In this document: one piece after another, positions 1 through 11,009 of the stretch
Layout: each line of letters starts with the position of its first letter
Position numbering within the stretch: the stretch's first letter is position 1
NCBI GenBank assembly: GCA_011033025.1
Contig: WFMF01000089.1
Coordinates: 372,001-436,000, forward strand
Origin: Beroe forskalii
Lineage: Eukaryota > Ctenophora > Nuda > Beroida > Beroidae
Length of the DNA: 64,000 nt
Reading direction: 5' to 3'
Notes under the pieces: generated by a model
The model's input: only the letters and a program-made list of their open reading frames with translations
Told to the model about the DNA's origin: nothing
Database searches by the model: none
Program-made: the position numbers and the translations under genes

Positions 1-394
1 TACAGACCCATGATCTGGGATTGAGATGACGGAATCTAATTCTATAATTTTTGACACTTTGTTTTGAGTTTTTGTCTGATTCTCAGGAAAAAGATACCCG
101 TATATAAGAAGAGCTATATTCATTAAAAACACAGCGATTGCATGGAATTTTCAGGATTGCGCGCAAAGCAAAGACCTTTTTCAGTGACCTCATTATCATA
201 GCTCTCGCTGTAAAAAATATGACGATTCCTTTTCCTACTTTCCGACTCTGAGTTCCGGGATTCATATTATTTAGTGAGTTACGTTATCCTGTAATTTATT
301 TGACAGAAATAATATATACTGCTGCTTAAAGACTGGTGAGTTGCTAAGTCATAGGCTGACGGCTGGGATTTGTTGGCAGATATGCCAGATAAAT

Positions 395-512
395 ATTGGT
401 AACTATTGGCAACTATTATTTGGTAACGATTTTTGGTAACGATTTTTGGTAACGATTATTTGGTAACGATTATTTGGTAACGATTATTTGGTAACGTTTT
501 TTGGTAACTATC
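395..512 (+). repeat. TTTGGTAACGATTA minisatellite
   Basis: Six to eight units of 13-15 bp with the core GGTAACGAT. Looser copies (GGTAACTAT) continue to about 800. Confidence 0.9.
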
Positions 513-1306
513 GATAGTATAAAAAAGTGCAGCAATGCGCTGTTTATGAGTCTCATGATTTAAACTGATACTTCGAAAATCTTCTGACTAGACTTAATAG
601 AAGTGGTTCTAAAATCTGTGGAATTTTATTAACGTTGCGGCGTTCTACAAAATATTCATAATCTCAAATTCGATTGTATAAAGAAGTGTCGTAAAAATTA
701 AAACTATTCAATATAGGTAACTATCATTTGGTTACGAATTTTGGCAAATATTGGTAACCATTGGTGAATAATTGTAGCTATTGGTAATTACTGATGAATG
801 GTAACTTTTTTAAGTACTAAGATATTGGTAGCTGTTTGAAAGGTACTGTTTTATCAGATAAAATTGAAACTTTAACCTACGTTTTATCGCAAATTTTGAT
901 TAAATTTCAAAGCATGATATTAAGCATTATGGAGCACGAATATTATCGTTTCAAGCAGTGTTAATATCAAGCATTGGAGCATGGATATCATAATGCTGAT
1001 ATTGTTAGCCGTGAGGAAATATTACTATCCATTATCCCTGATACTTGGCCAAATGTTGAGTTCAAACAAACGTGCCATTTGAGATTCGCAATTTCGATAT
1101 GTGCGGCCTCAAATTATCAGTAAGATCATTCATGCCGATACGACGTAGGATATAAGGATCGTCAATATATGTGATGCAACAGGTGTCAATTATCGATAAA
1201 TTGACCAACATGCATCACGAAAATATTATGCAGGATTTCGCAGAAACGCATGATCTAAACCGCCCGACGGTGGCATAAACGAACTTAGTATGACGTCACA
1301 TCATTA

Positions 1307-1347
1307 CCATATATGGTCATATCCGGGGCATTTGCGCCCATATATGG
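1307..1347. promoter_or_regulatory. Pair of CArG-box sequences
   Basis: CCATATATGG at 1307-1316 and 1338-1347, 31 bp apart (about three helical turns). This is the consensus for SRF/MADS factors. No gene is evident nearby, so function is unproven. Confidence 0.35.
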
Positions 1348-1495
1348 TCAATGAGTGACATCACCGTGAGAAAGAGTTTCAGATAAGACAGGAACTATAG
1401 TGTTAATACGGACAGCATATAATATAATGTCAGGGTGATAATACTGGGATAATTGATGTTGACTAATGTACCTCCGCACGACGCATAGTCACCGC

Positions 1496-1538
1496 TTCGT
1501 CATCAACGCACCACGTTAACCTCTGATAATGACGTCAT
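1496..1538 (-). repeat. Dispersed CRE-type repeat
   Basis: Reverse orientation: CGTCATCAACGCACCA...CTGATAATGACGTCA; both ends preserved. Confidence 0.75.
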
Positions 1539-1712
1539 CAGAACACCTTGGCGAGCCCGCGCGCGCGTTATAATATAATGTAAAGTAGTGATGGATTATT
1601 AGAATAGCGGGTATGCTAACCAACTATTAATAAACTATCAGGAACCGACAAAGTTACTCAATAATAGGCGAAAATATGTTGAATCAGTCACATTTTCCCT
1701 CTCACGTGTACA

Positions 1713-1782
1713 AAATATATTTAATTTATTAATATATTATAATATATATTTAATTTATTAATATATTATAATATATATTCAA
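1713..1782 (+). repeat. AT-rich 33-bp tandem duplication
   Basis: Two copies of AAATATATTTAATTTATTAA plus TATATTATAAT; pure AT apart from flanks. Confidence 0.85.
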
Positions 1783-2175
1783 TATATTGGTGCTCAGACT
1801 GTTTCAGATAATCGGAATATCTACTCCAACTGTCAAAAACAGATTAAATGGAATTGGCAAAAGCATATGAAGTAGAATGAGTGCCAAATCTACATGTCAG
1901 ATTTGATAGAATTCATAATAAAATGTTCCCTGCATATTACGAAATAAAAAGAAATATAATTTTGGCTTTTTTGGCGATTTTTCTCAAAAAACAAAAAGAA
2001 ATCCGCATTAATGATCCAGGATGATTTGGCTTTTGAATAATGAATTGAGTAAAGATTATCAGGGATGTTCATGATTTGTAACTGACTATCATTAGAATTA
2101 GGAATAGTGAATTGATGACATCAAATTATCGGAGCGAATATTGAGGCGAAAAAATTTGGAAAATTTCCGTCAAAT

Positions 2176-2295
2176 AGGCGGATATCATTCAAGCGGACAT
2201 TAAAATGGGCTGATATCATTTGAGCGGACAATAAAATTGGGTAATATCATTCAAGCGGACATTAAAATGGACAGATATCATTTGAGCGGACATAT
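2176..2295 (+). repeat. 35-bp minisatellite
   Basis: Three to four units of GATATCATTCAAGCGGACAT + TAAAATGGGCT, with ATTCAAG/ATTTGAG alternating between units. Confidence 0.9.
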
Positions 2296-2299
2296 GTTA

Positions 2300-4960
2300 T
2301 CGGTGCAAGGATGTATGACATCAAGGCGGTATTTTTAGCTATCAGGCCAAGGAAGAGTGACAGCTGCAGTTTTTACCATTAGTACGTGATAGAGTCTGCG
2401 TCAAATCAATCATCCTACACCCAGACATTTGGTTCTACGTCATAGATTTATAATTTCCAGCCGTGATTATAACGTCATCTTAGCCCCTGCTGGGACGTTT
2501 GCTGATGCCTGCAAGAGCGATTATATCAACAGGTAGACTTGGATTGGTTGTTAAATATAGACACACCTGTGCGTCACTAAACTGCGTCAATAATTCATCA
2601 TCTTGTATTCCTGATGGTGACTTGGGCATATTTCTCAGTAATATGGCCCTAACTGGGCCATTATAGTTGCAACTGCAGGGCTAAAATGCTAAATTTGCAA
2701 CTTATGTTGCCACATTTTCTGAGCAAGTCACGTTCGTCCCATCAGTATCATTTCATGAAATTCTGACTGTTCAAAATTTGAATGATGCTCTAAATCCCTT
2801 TCAATCTTTCTAAGGTTGCCGATCTAAAAGACTAAAAGAGATAAAATACCCTTTCATGATACAAAGTATTGAAGAACTAAAGATATATCTTCCCGATTGT
2901 AGATCTCAAATCTCAAACCACAAAAAGGAGAATCGTAAGATTAAATTAAGAACTGAACAGCAAGGTGGACACCTTTTAAACCGAACTGGCATAGTGATTG
3001 CTTAACCATTTTACTTGTTAGTGACATTTACCAAGAAACCATCCTTATCACCTAACTAAAAGTCGTTAACCAATTAAGGGGCACCTATGAAGCTCAATCT
3101 GAAGTGAAGAAGTAACAGGATTGAAAGCTCGCTCTGAAATTGCTATATCTATGTCCTGCGTACCTGCGTACCCTCGTATGAGAATTTTGGAACCTCTGAA
3201 ATGACAGGTCTTATAATTTGATCGTTGAACTCGGTAAAAATCGTTATCTAATATCCGTGCCCTGAAGCCTGTCCTGCTGTTACTATATTTAACAAGAATT
3301 AGGGGTTAAAAGATATCAGGAGTTAAAATCAGTTTTTCATTGCCATTAGAACAAGCGTCACTAACCACTAGACTTAATTTGCCCAGGAAAGTTACTAGAT
3401 AGTTAGGAGTTAACAGTGGTTAATTTCTTCGTCGGGGGTAGCTGTAAGCAAGTATTCCTCAGAGACAAAGTTGAGAGCAAATTGAGAGAAAGTTGGGAGC
3501 AAGTTGAAGACGTTAAATGATACGAGGAAGGTTGAAGAACCTTTGAATATCATGTTTGAAAACTCATCCATGCAATAAAATGAGGGATACCCCTAGTTAT
3601 GAACGATAACTAAAGTAAAAGAAGACGTTTAACTTTGGCACCAGATTCAGAAAAGACGATTTAGCTTATTTGTTATTTAGACATTTAGATTATTTCCCCT
3701 CATCAAGTCAAGTTGAAGATGTGGCAAACACGTCAAACTTAAACCTTGGATTATTAGTTCATTTCAACCACTGGAAATAAAAGCCTAAGTCTTAAAAACG
3801 CAAATAAATCAATAGAAATAACAAATAGGAATTGAAATAAACTATCCAACAAAATAATTATGATTATACTTCAGCACAAGATAACATGCAAACTGCTGAA
3901 ATTACGACCAAAAATCAACTGAATTTCATCACAAACGCAGCTTATCTTATATATAATTCTAAAATATTCTAAGAACAATTAAATACTCATGAAAATTGAG
4001 TCAAATAATGATTCATCTATTAATAGCCACAACAAACATATATTGTAATAAGTTATTAAAAGTGAGGAAGGATCTAGCTTGGGATGAATTTGGTCAGATA
4101 GCCAGGGTGAGATATTTTAGTGCTCCACTTGTGGTGTATACATTAGACGTTGGAACACATCTGATATATGACTATCCGATTGTTCCATATTTGGTATCAA
4201 AGGTCACGTGTGCGAGGCATATAGTTCGATGGCGGGAACGATAAACGCGCCAATATATTATTTCCAACACGAATATAAGGATTTAATTATTCTCGTTTTC
4301 AAAAGAAAAGTTATTATGTAAACTTGCTAAAAATTACAAGTTTTCTCCTGCAGTGTCTGTGTTCCAGCTGTAATGACTCGTTTGTAGTGCCCACGCGAGG
4401 GGAAACAATAATGATTAATTCAATAATGTATCGCACTCTTTGTCTCCTCGCTTTTACAGCGTAAGCATGTGCGATGTTCTGAGAACTTTTTTCAGCTACA
4501 AACGTGACTTACGGCCGTCAATAGATCATGCTGCACAGCGTTTATTTACACCGAAAATATAGATGATTTGCCAATATATATGTGTGCACGGTTTGCACCA
4601 TGGCCCCGCCGTTTTGGCGGTAAATCTGAGCCTGGTGCCAAAAAATAGTGAGCCAGAATAAATCTATACTTTCTATTTAGAGCCACCCAGTGTGTTGATG
4701 CTGTCTGCCATTATTATGATGCCTCAAAGCCCATAACTGTCTGCATTCAGGTCGATTGCCTCACGGATATATTGCCCCTGATGTAACTGTAAGGCGGCAT
4801 TGAATTGCCAAATAATCTTAACCCATATACTTGATTATTATTAGGGAATTATATAATCCTCGTATTATATACTGATGATCTCAAGCTGCCGAAAGGCCTT
4901 GGATTAGGTTCGGTAACTTGATTGTGTCTGCGAGCCTACTGAGAAGCAGTCTACGTTGAT
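2300..4960. other. Intergenic, no gene seen
   Basis: AT-rich DNA with only short frames. Decayed halves of the CRE-type repeat are suspected near 2465. Nothing else could be supported. Confidence 0.5.
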
Positions 4961-5178
4961 TTGAAGCATCCACAATGCTTTCTATTTGCTTTATTTCAAG
5001 CATCCACTATGCTTTCTATTTTCTTTATTTCAAGCATCCACTCTGCTTTCTATTTTCTTTATTTCAAGCATCCACTCTGCTTTCTATTTTCTTATTTTCA
5101 AGCATCCTTTATACTCTCTATTTACTTTATTTCAAGCACCCAGCATGCTTTCTATTTCCTTTATTTCAAGCATCCTTT
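4961..5178 (+). repeat. 35-bp minisatellite (CAAGCATCCACTATGCTTTC)
   Basis: About six units with core CAAGCATCCACTNTGCTTTC followed by a TATTTTCTTTATTT spacer. All three forward frames stay open because the unit lacks stops, giving spurious FKHPLCFLFS-type peptides. Confidence 0.92.
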
Positions 5179-5233
5179 TAACTGGAACTTTCTTTATTTC
5201 GCGGTAACTTTCTTTTCCTTTATTTCAACATAA

Positions 5234-5400
5234 ACAACATGTTTTTTATTTCGCGCAAACGTACGCTTTCTATTTTATTTCTTTCATTCCTAGCCTTCAC
5301 GGTGACAGTTATAACTTGAACTTTTGAGTGCGCGGCGTAAGTTTGCGCGGCGTAAGGACATAAACAACATGCTTACGCGCCGCGCAAACGTACGCCGCGC
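5234..5400. repeat. Direct and inverted GCGCGGCGTAAG repeats
   Basis: ACATAAACAACATG...CGCGCAAACGTACG occurs at about 5228 and 5349. The inverse GTAAGTTTGCGCGGCGTAAG lies at about 5338-5357, making a GC-rich foldback in AT-rich DNA. Confidence 0.6.
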
Positions 5401-5429
5401 ACACGAAACTTATTTATTTTACTTCAAGC

Positions 5430-8080
5430 ATCCTAATATTTTGCTTTCTAAAATTTGTTTCATTTCAAGATTCATATTACCCTTATCACCAATATCTTAG
5501 TCGCGTAAAAAATTTAAGTCGCAGTTATTAATTTCGAAAAGAAGGATAATGAAGGTGTCGCTATAGCGACACGCTGAAGCAGAAGTCTGAAAAGCGTTTT
5601 ATAGGGTACGAAAGATGTTGTCATACCGTAGCAAAGAGACAAATTAACGCTCACGTCGTACTGCATCAGTCTAGGTTTTCCCAAACTACAAAAAGAAGTG
5701 AGTTAATTATCTTTAATTGGGCTGTTTATTTCCCTAGAAAACCTAATAATATATTACAATCTTTCCAAAGCCCAAATAGCGACGTTTTTACAAAATATGA
5801 ACGATGAGCAATTTATCATCTTTATTGATCATTTAGAGGTAATTTGCAAGATAATTATCCCTTCGGGTTAGATAAAATTGTAACATAAACGAATTTAAAC
5901 AAAGTCAACAGTTTAAGATGTTTCCAAATATCAGTCTTATGTTTTGTCTGACTGCTCCTACAAAACAGGCTTGCTACGTCATCAATTCACCAATCCAAAC
6001 CTTCATATTCTCGTAACTTTCGATCGGGCAGTATCGGTTATGCCCCTTTATATTCTTAGGCGTGTCGGTTTTACTTATATGCATAATTTTATAATTATTT
6101 GACCTCATGATCAGGTAATTAATAATTATACGACTGTTTGCAACTTACAGGTTGTGTTTATTGTCAGTCATTATGAGTTTAATGAATTAAATACTGTAAA
6201 CCTGATACATATAATCTTCCGTGTAATTTGTAATCTTGGTTATTATTTAATTTTTCTTATATTATGAACATGCCATAAAATACGTAAATAATGTCATAAA
6301 TGGTCCAAGACGTTCTTTTATTATTACAAGTTATTCCTAATGAGCTAATGGTAAAATAATGAACTGTAGTGTAAGTTTCAACACGGTCAAAAAGCGTTTT
6401 ACACAAATTTACATAAAAATCAAAACCAATTTTCAGCTCCTATAATTACCGAAATTACAACATCAAAAACGTCTAAAACAAACGTCTAAAACGTCTAAAA
6501 CAAAGTATTCTTACACTCGTGACTTAACATGTGAAAAACTTCAATTGTAATTAGATTTCAGATTATTTTCATAATGTGAATTAATATTTTTCTGATAAGT
6601 TACAATTTGATGATGTTTTTATCAACAGTATGGCGATTAATTGGATTAAGGACGGCTAAAAACGTTTGAAAACTCTGACAAGAAAAATGAAATGAGAACA
6701 AAGTATATATAAGGTAAATTCAGTGCGACATCCAAAGTTTTAAGGATTTATGATGTAAGGGCGTATTTCATTAAGACGCAATAATTTTCGCAACAAGCTG
6801 CAACTTTGCAGCTTTGGGACCGTAAATTTCTAAGAATCTGTACAAGTTTAACCGATTCTGCACCTTGCAGTTGGAAATCAATGCAATGCCACTGCCAGCA
6901 TTTTGCTTGCAAAGTGCTCCAAATTGTAAAATTTATTTCGACTTTACTTTTTTAATTCTTACCTCACTCAAGTCATTTCACTCCAGCTGGGTACCAAATG
7001 CTGAAGTGCAAGAATTCTTTTTCTCGATAACCGCCTGAAATATTGGAAAATTTTGATCATCGGCATTTATAAAAATTTATATATAAATTTTTATATAAAT
7101 AATCAAAAAAACTGTTTTTCCAATTATCATCACTTTTTATGATACTTTTGAGTTTTCAGCCCTTTTCCCCAACTATGCCCTGCTGTGCCCCAACTATATG
7201 CCCATACTATACGTCATATCAACATGACACAGAGTTGCTAAATTGGTCTCTTGATCAATTCAAATAGATTAAGTACAGTTTCATACTGATGGATTATGAA
7301 TTATCAATAAATGTCCCGTTCATAAGAATTATATGTAAGATTGAAAGTTACATTATTCAAAAAGCATAGCTCCTCTGCATTTCAATTTATCATCATCCCC
7401 AGATTGATAAAGATAAAACAGCTAGAGAAGATAGATATCATGGCATGTAATATTTTTGCAAAATATTTGAATAATTTTCATCAAATACTCAAATAGTATA
7501 ATGGCATGTGACAGCACACGTGAGTCACACAATATGTTTATAAATGTTTTTGCGGTTAGAATTCTACAACAGTGGCGATTCATTATGTCTACGGTTAGAA
7601 TAATAGCTTGATTCACTGCTCATAGAAAATTCGGGAAGTTCTGATTTCCCGAAGGTACCGTCTGCTTAGTCTGGAATTATAAATATTAAATTTTTCATTC
7701 ATTTTATATTTCACTGTGGTATTTTAAATATTATTGTTATTACGATGGAAATGGAAATTTTGAAATGGAATTTAATATTTATGAGAAAATTAATTAAAAT
7801 ACTTTAAAATAAATCATGAGTTGATTCCAAATTATTGACGAAAATCTTTTCGTTGAATTAAGTTTAATTGAGCTTGTTAAGTCACTCTTGAAAAATCAAT
7901 TATATTTTGCGTTGAATTAAGTTTAATTGAGCTTGCCAAGTCACTCAATTATATTTTGGACATTTTCCTAACACCGAACTTATACTGTGTAATTGGCAAT
8001 TGCATAAAGCATTGTCAATTGTCATTGTCATGCTTAATTGGGCTTAATCAGAACATGGGCTATTGGGGCATACCCCATAA
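5430..8080. other. Intergenic, no gene seen
   Basis: AT-rich. Small items only: a diverged CRE-type repeat near 5976-6020, an AT palindrome at about 7074-7100, and a 50-bp direct repeat (GTTGAATTAAGTTTAATTGA) near 7853 and 7912. Confidence 0.5.
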
Positions 8081-8133
8081 GGCCCGAAATATGCCTATTG
8101 CCTTATGAAAAGGCAATAGGCATATTTCGGGCC
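8081..8133. repeat. Perfect 24-bp hairpin
   Basis: Left arm 8081-8104 begins GGCCCGAAATATGCC and the right arm 8110-8133 is its exact complement, with a 5-bp loop (ATGAA). Perfect pairing over 24 bp suggests a recent foldback or inverted duplication. Confidence 0.9.
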
Positions 8134-8294
8134 TAGTTAAAGTTTTTTCCTTCGACTGCGGATCATGGGTACTGAGAACTGTAACAGAAGGATTCTTGCC
8201 GAAAGAAATTGATCCAATGTCACCAATTTGTCAAAAATTGCCCATATATACAATTCTTCTATTTGCACTTGACCCTGTCACAATAATTGTCAAG

Positions 8295-8338
8295 ATGACG
8301 TCAGCAATTCACCAATCTGACCATGATTACGACGTCAC
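8295..8338 (-). repeat. Dispersed CRE-type repeat, diverged
   Basis: GACGTCAGCAATTCACCAAT...CATGATTACGACGTCAC. Confidence 0.6.
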
Positions 8339-8993
8339 TCTCAGCCACCAATAATTAGCAAAAACAAAATAATTTTTCACAAAAAGTATATTTTTCATTT
8401 TGTAACTCAATAAAATTTGTGCTCATGGTAAATGGGAGATATCGAATATGGCGTCATTATTCTAACTCTGAGTAGCATGTTGATGATGAATCATTGCCTA
8501 CTAAAGTACAGTGCTGCGTGGGATTCAATATACTTACTAATACTACTAAACTGCGCGCGCGAAAAATAGGCGGTTAAACTTCATCAATGCCCACCACTTT
8601 ACGCTATGATATTGACGTCGTCATAAACGCCAATCATTCTCATGCGGCCAATCTTTATTTCCAGCAAGCAATTGCCCTCGCCACCATACGTATATAAACA
8701 TATTCAAAATATGCTGATTTGGAAGCTAATCCGAACACTGATGATAAGTTTTAATCACAAATTATTAGAAACTCTGTCACGTGATCAGTATGCGGCGTGC
8801 CACGTGCAACTTCATGCTTGATCACGTGCAATGTTTGATCACATGACCATGTACGTTCTTAACTCTTTAGATATGTACGAACTCGCATCTCCTCTATATA
8901 GTTTGACTGTAGAATATATCTTATTTTGGTATTATAGGTCTGAAACAATAGTAGCAAGTATAGATGTACCACGCGCCGTATTGCGTGATTCAT

Positions 8994-9056
8994 CACGTGC
9001 CTATCACGCGTTGCCACGTGACTATCACGCATTTGCACGTGACTGTCACGCGGTAT
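8994..9056. promoter_or_regulatory. CACGTG E-boxes at 21-bp spacing
   Basis: CACGTG at 8994, 9015 and 9036, exactly 21 bp apart, each followed by TCACGC. Further CACGTG sites are at 8778, 8801, 8823 and 9175. Palindromic E-boxes bind bHLH-ZIP factors; the spacing also simply reflects a 21-bp tandem unit. Open frames on both strands here follow from the repeat. Confidence 0.55.
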
Positions 9057-9189
9057 TCCAACGTTACGTTCATCATTCCTTTCTCTTCGGCGGCTGCAAT
9101 TGTTTTCGCAACACTGAATTCTACTGCACACACACATTAGAACTATCTGCTTGAGTAAAATTGTAACCTTCATTCACGTGACCTTTTGT

Positions 9190-10450
9190 TTTCTTTTTTC
9201 TTCATTTTCTCTCATTTTTGTTTTCATTTTTGTTGGGTTTTATGCGGCAAATTCTGTGGTGTCGTTATGTTGTGTTTGAGGCGAAAGTATACTGAAAATA
9301 AGTTACTGACTTGGTAACTTGAAAATTACGTCATCAATGTTTATTTCTTTGATGTCTACCATATTTCCAAATTTCACCTTTTTCAGTTTTTTTTGCTTTC
9401 GTTGACTGTGGAACTACTAAACTATGTCTTCGCCGATCTTTGTGCCAAGATAAGAACTTTTCTTATGTTCAGCCAGTAGCCATGCCCTGTCCCTTTCCCG
9501 GTGAACGCCAGAGGATGTGATAAAATGTAATTTTCTTCTCGCGTAAATAGGATTTTCATCTTCAATTGTAAAATTCTCCTGCCAGATCCCAATCCCGCCC
9601 TTCATTTTTCCTTCCCCGTTCTGTTCAAATCCCCCTAGAATCCTTGAAATTGGACAACCCTCACCTTCCTTATCCGTCCCAAAATCTTCATCCCCCTTTT
9701 CGGAGGGGATGAAGTTATGCATATTTGATGAGTTGGAGCCCAAAAAGGAGATGTTATCGTGCATAAATCCGAGGGTTCATTTCAATTTTAGTGGTTTTAT
9801 GCACTTCACACCCTACCGAAACGAAGCCTGAAAGTGTTTACAATCGAAAGGAATTAAACCAATCCGATGCTATGAAAACGGACTATTCACGACCCCCTAA
9901 CACACGCATGTTCCATTATAATAAACGCTGGGGTGACGTCTTTTTATGCTTTAAGCTATCCATTCCAATTTGTGGCGTAAAAGAAACTGCATGTATTATG
10001 TTCGGCTCTAGATTCCTCTGTTCATCTAAGTATGACGATTTTTGGGTGAAAACGTTTATTCTGTGCTTCTGATAATTAACCAATCTCTTTTATATTCATA
10101 ATTATCAAATTTGATTGTGTAAGTAGGACTACAGATCATGGTCGGTAAATTCTTAAATCGCAGCAGTCCTATAGTATGCATTATGCACACACACAGATGT
10201 TTATTTCATGGGAAAATATTAGCACACAAGGGCTGCAGTAATTTTGTGATATTAATAAAAATATATCCACCCTGGGAAATATAGTAGATTTGTCACATCA
10301 CTAATTTCCATGTTAACAAATAATAATGACGTAACCCTGAACCATCTATGGTTGGTTGTTATCTTCCATTCTTCCAGTTAGTTATAAGATGTGGGGATGA
10401 TAATATATGGCTGGAAGATCATTTATAGATTTATTCTCTGATCGGAGAAG
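9190..10450. other. Upstream flank of the IFIT-like gene
   Basis: Apart from the unassigned minus-strand frame at 9417-9764 I see no exon. Any promoter of the IFIT-like gene could lie here or in 10570-10929, but no TATA or ISRE-type motif stands out. Confidence 0.4.
9417..9764 (-). other. Unassigned 115-codon open frame
   Basis: ATG-initiated frame of 115 aa on the minus strand with a hydrophilic, protein-like composition (NFTIEDENPIYARRKLHF). It sits in a locally GC-richer block. Not recognised; it could be a single exon or a transposon remnant. Confidence 0.2.
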
Positions 10451-10452
10451 TT

Positions 10453-10567
10453 GCATTATCATGATTTCGAGTGGTGTGTTGGTGACCTCATTATCATGAT
10501 TTAGAATGGTGTGTTGATGACGTCATTATCATGATTGAGAATGATTTGAAATGTTGATTTGGTGACT
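10453..10567 (+). repeat. Dispersed CRE-type repeat, three tandem units
   Basis: Three head-to-tail units of about 42 bp with core GACGTCATTATCATGATT then GGTGTGTTGATGAC (middle unit best). The cluster ends 363 bp upstream of the IFIT-like start codon. Confidence 0.85.
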
Positions 10568-10929
10568 TAGAGTCGTATGTTTTCCCGCACATTAAGAAGG
10601 AATCATTTATTTTATTCGCTACCTTTTACTCTTTTACTGCTTATCATTGTAGATGTTCCGTGTCTGTGTTTGTTTTTTGTAAGCAGGAGCTTCTTGTATC
10701 CTTGCCAGACCTTTTAGAGTAACGTAGAGCTATATTTGACACACACTTAGCCACACCTTGTCAATCCACAATACTTCTCATTTTCTTCTCATTTGGTCCC
10801 TAGTTGGCACTATATTTTACTGATGATCCGAACTAGAGTATCTGAAATACAGTCACTACACCATCTTGTTTGTTTGAAACCCATAGTGAGGTACTTTTGT
10901 GAACTAATAACTCCTCCAGTTACATCGCT

Positions 10930-11009
10930 ATGTTATTGGATGTTCCTCCTTTCTCTTCCCTTGACAAGGAAGTCTTCCTCAAGAAAATACCTTCCCACTT
11001 CTCTTATTG
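10930..11009 (+). CDS. Candidate first coding exon of the IFIT-like gene
   Basis: Frame from ATG 10930 gives 26 codons plus two bases, ending before a GT at 11010 (GTTAAT, a weak donor). It supplies DKEVFLKKIPSHFSY, which resembles the conserved N-terminal CHFTW helix of IFITs. A TGA lies a few codons upstream in frame, so translation cannot start much earlier unless the exon begins at the CAG at about 10918-10920. The phase fits exon 2. Less certain than exons 3-13 because copy B does not cover it. Confidence 0.55.

Noticed and set aside
4961..5233. Three overlapping hydrophobic open frames
   Set aside because: All three frames of a 35-bp minisatellite lack stops; no gene-like signal.
8831..9173. 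Overlapping open frames on both strands (107 and 104 codons)
   Set aside because: They reflect the 21-bp CACGTG repeat; no domain, and opposite-strand frames cannot both be real.
10687..10718. Possible extra 5' exon (ELLVSLPDLL) of the IFIT-like gene
   Set aside because: Phase would fit, but the donor is weak, it is only 32 nt, and exon 1 already supplies an ATG and the HFSY motif.
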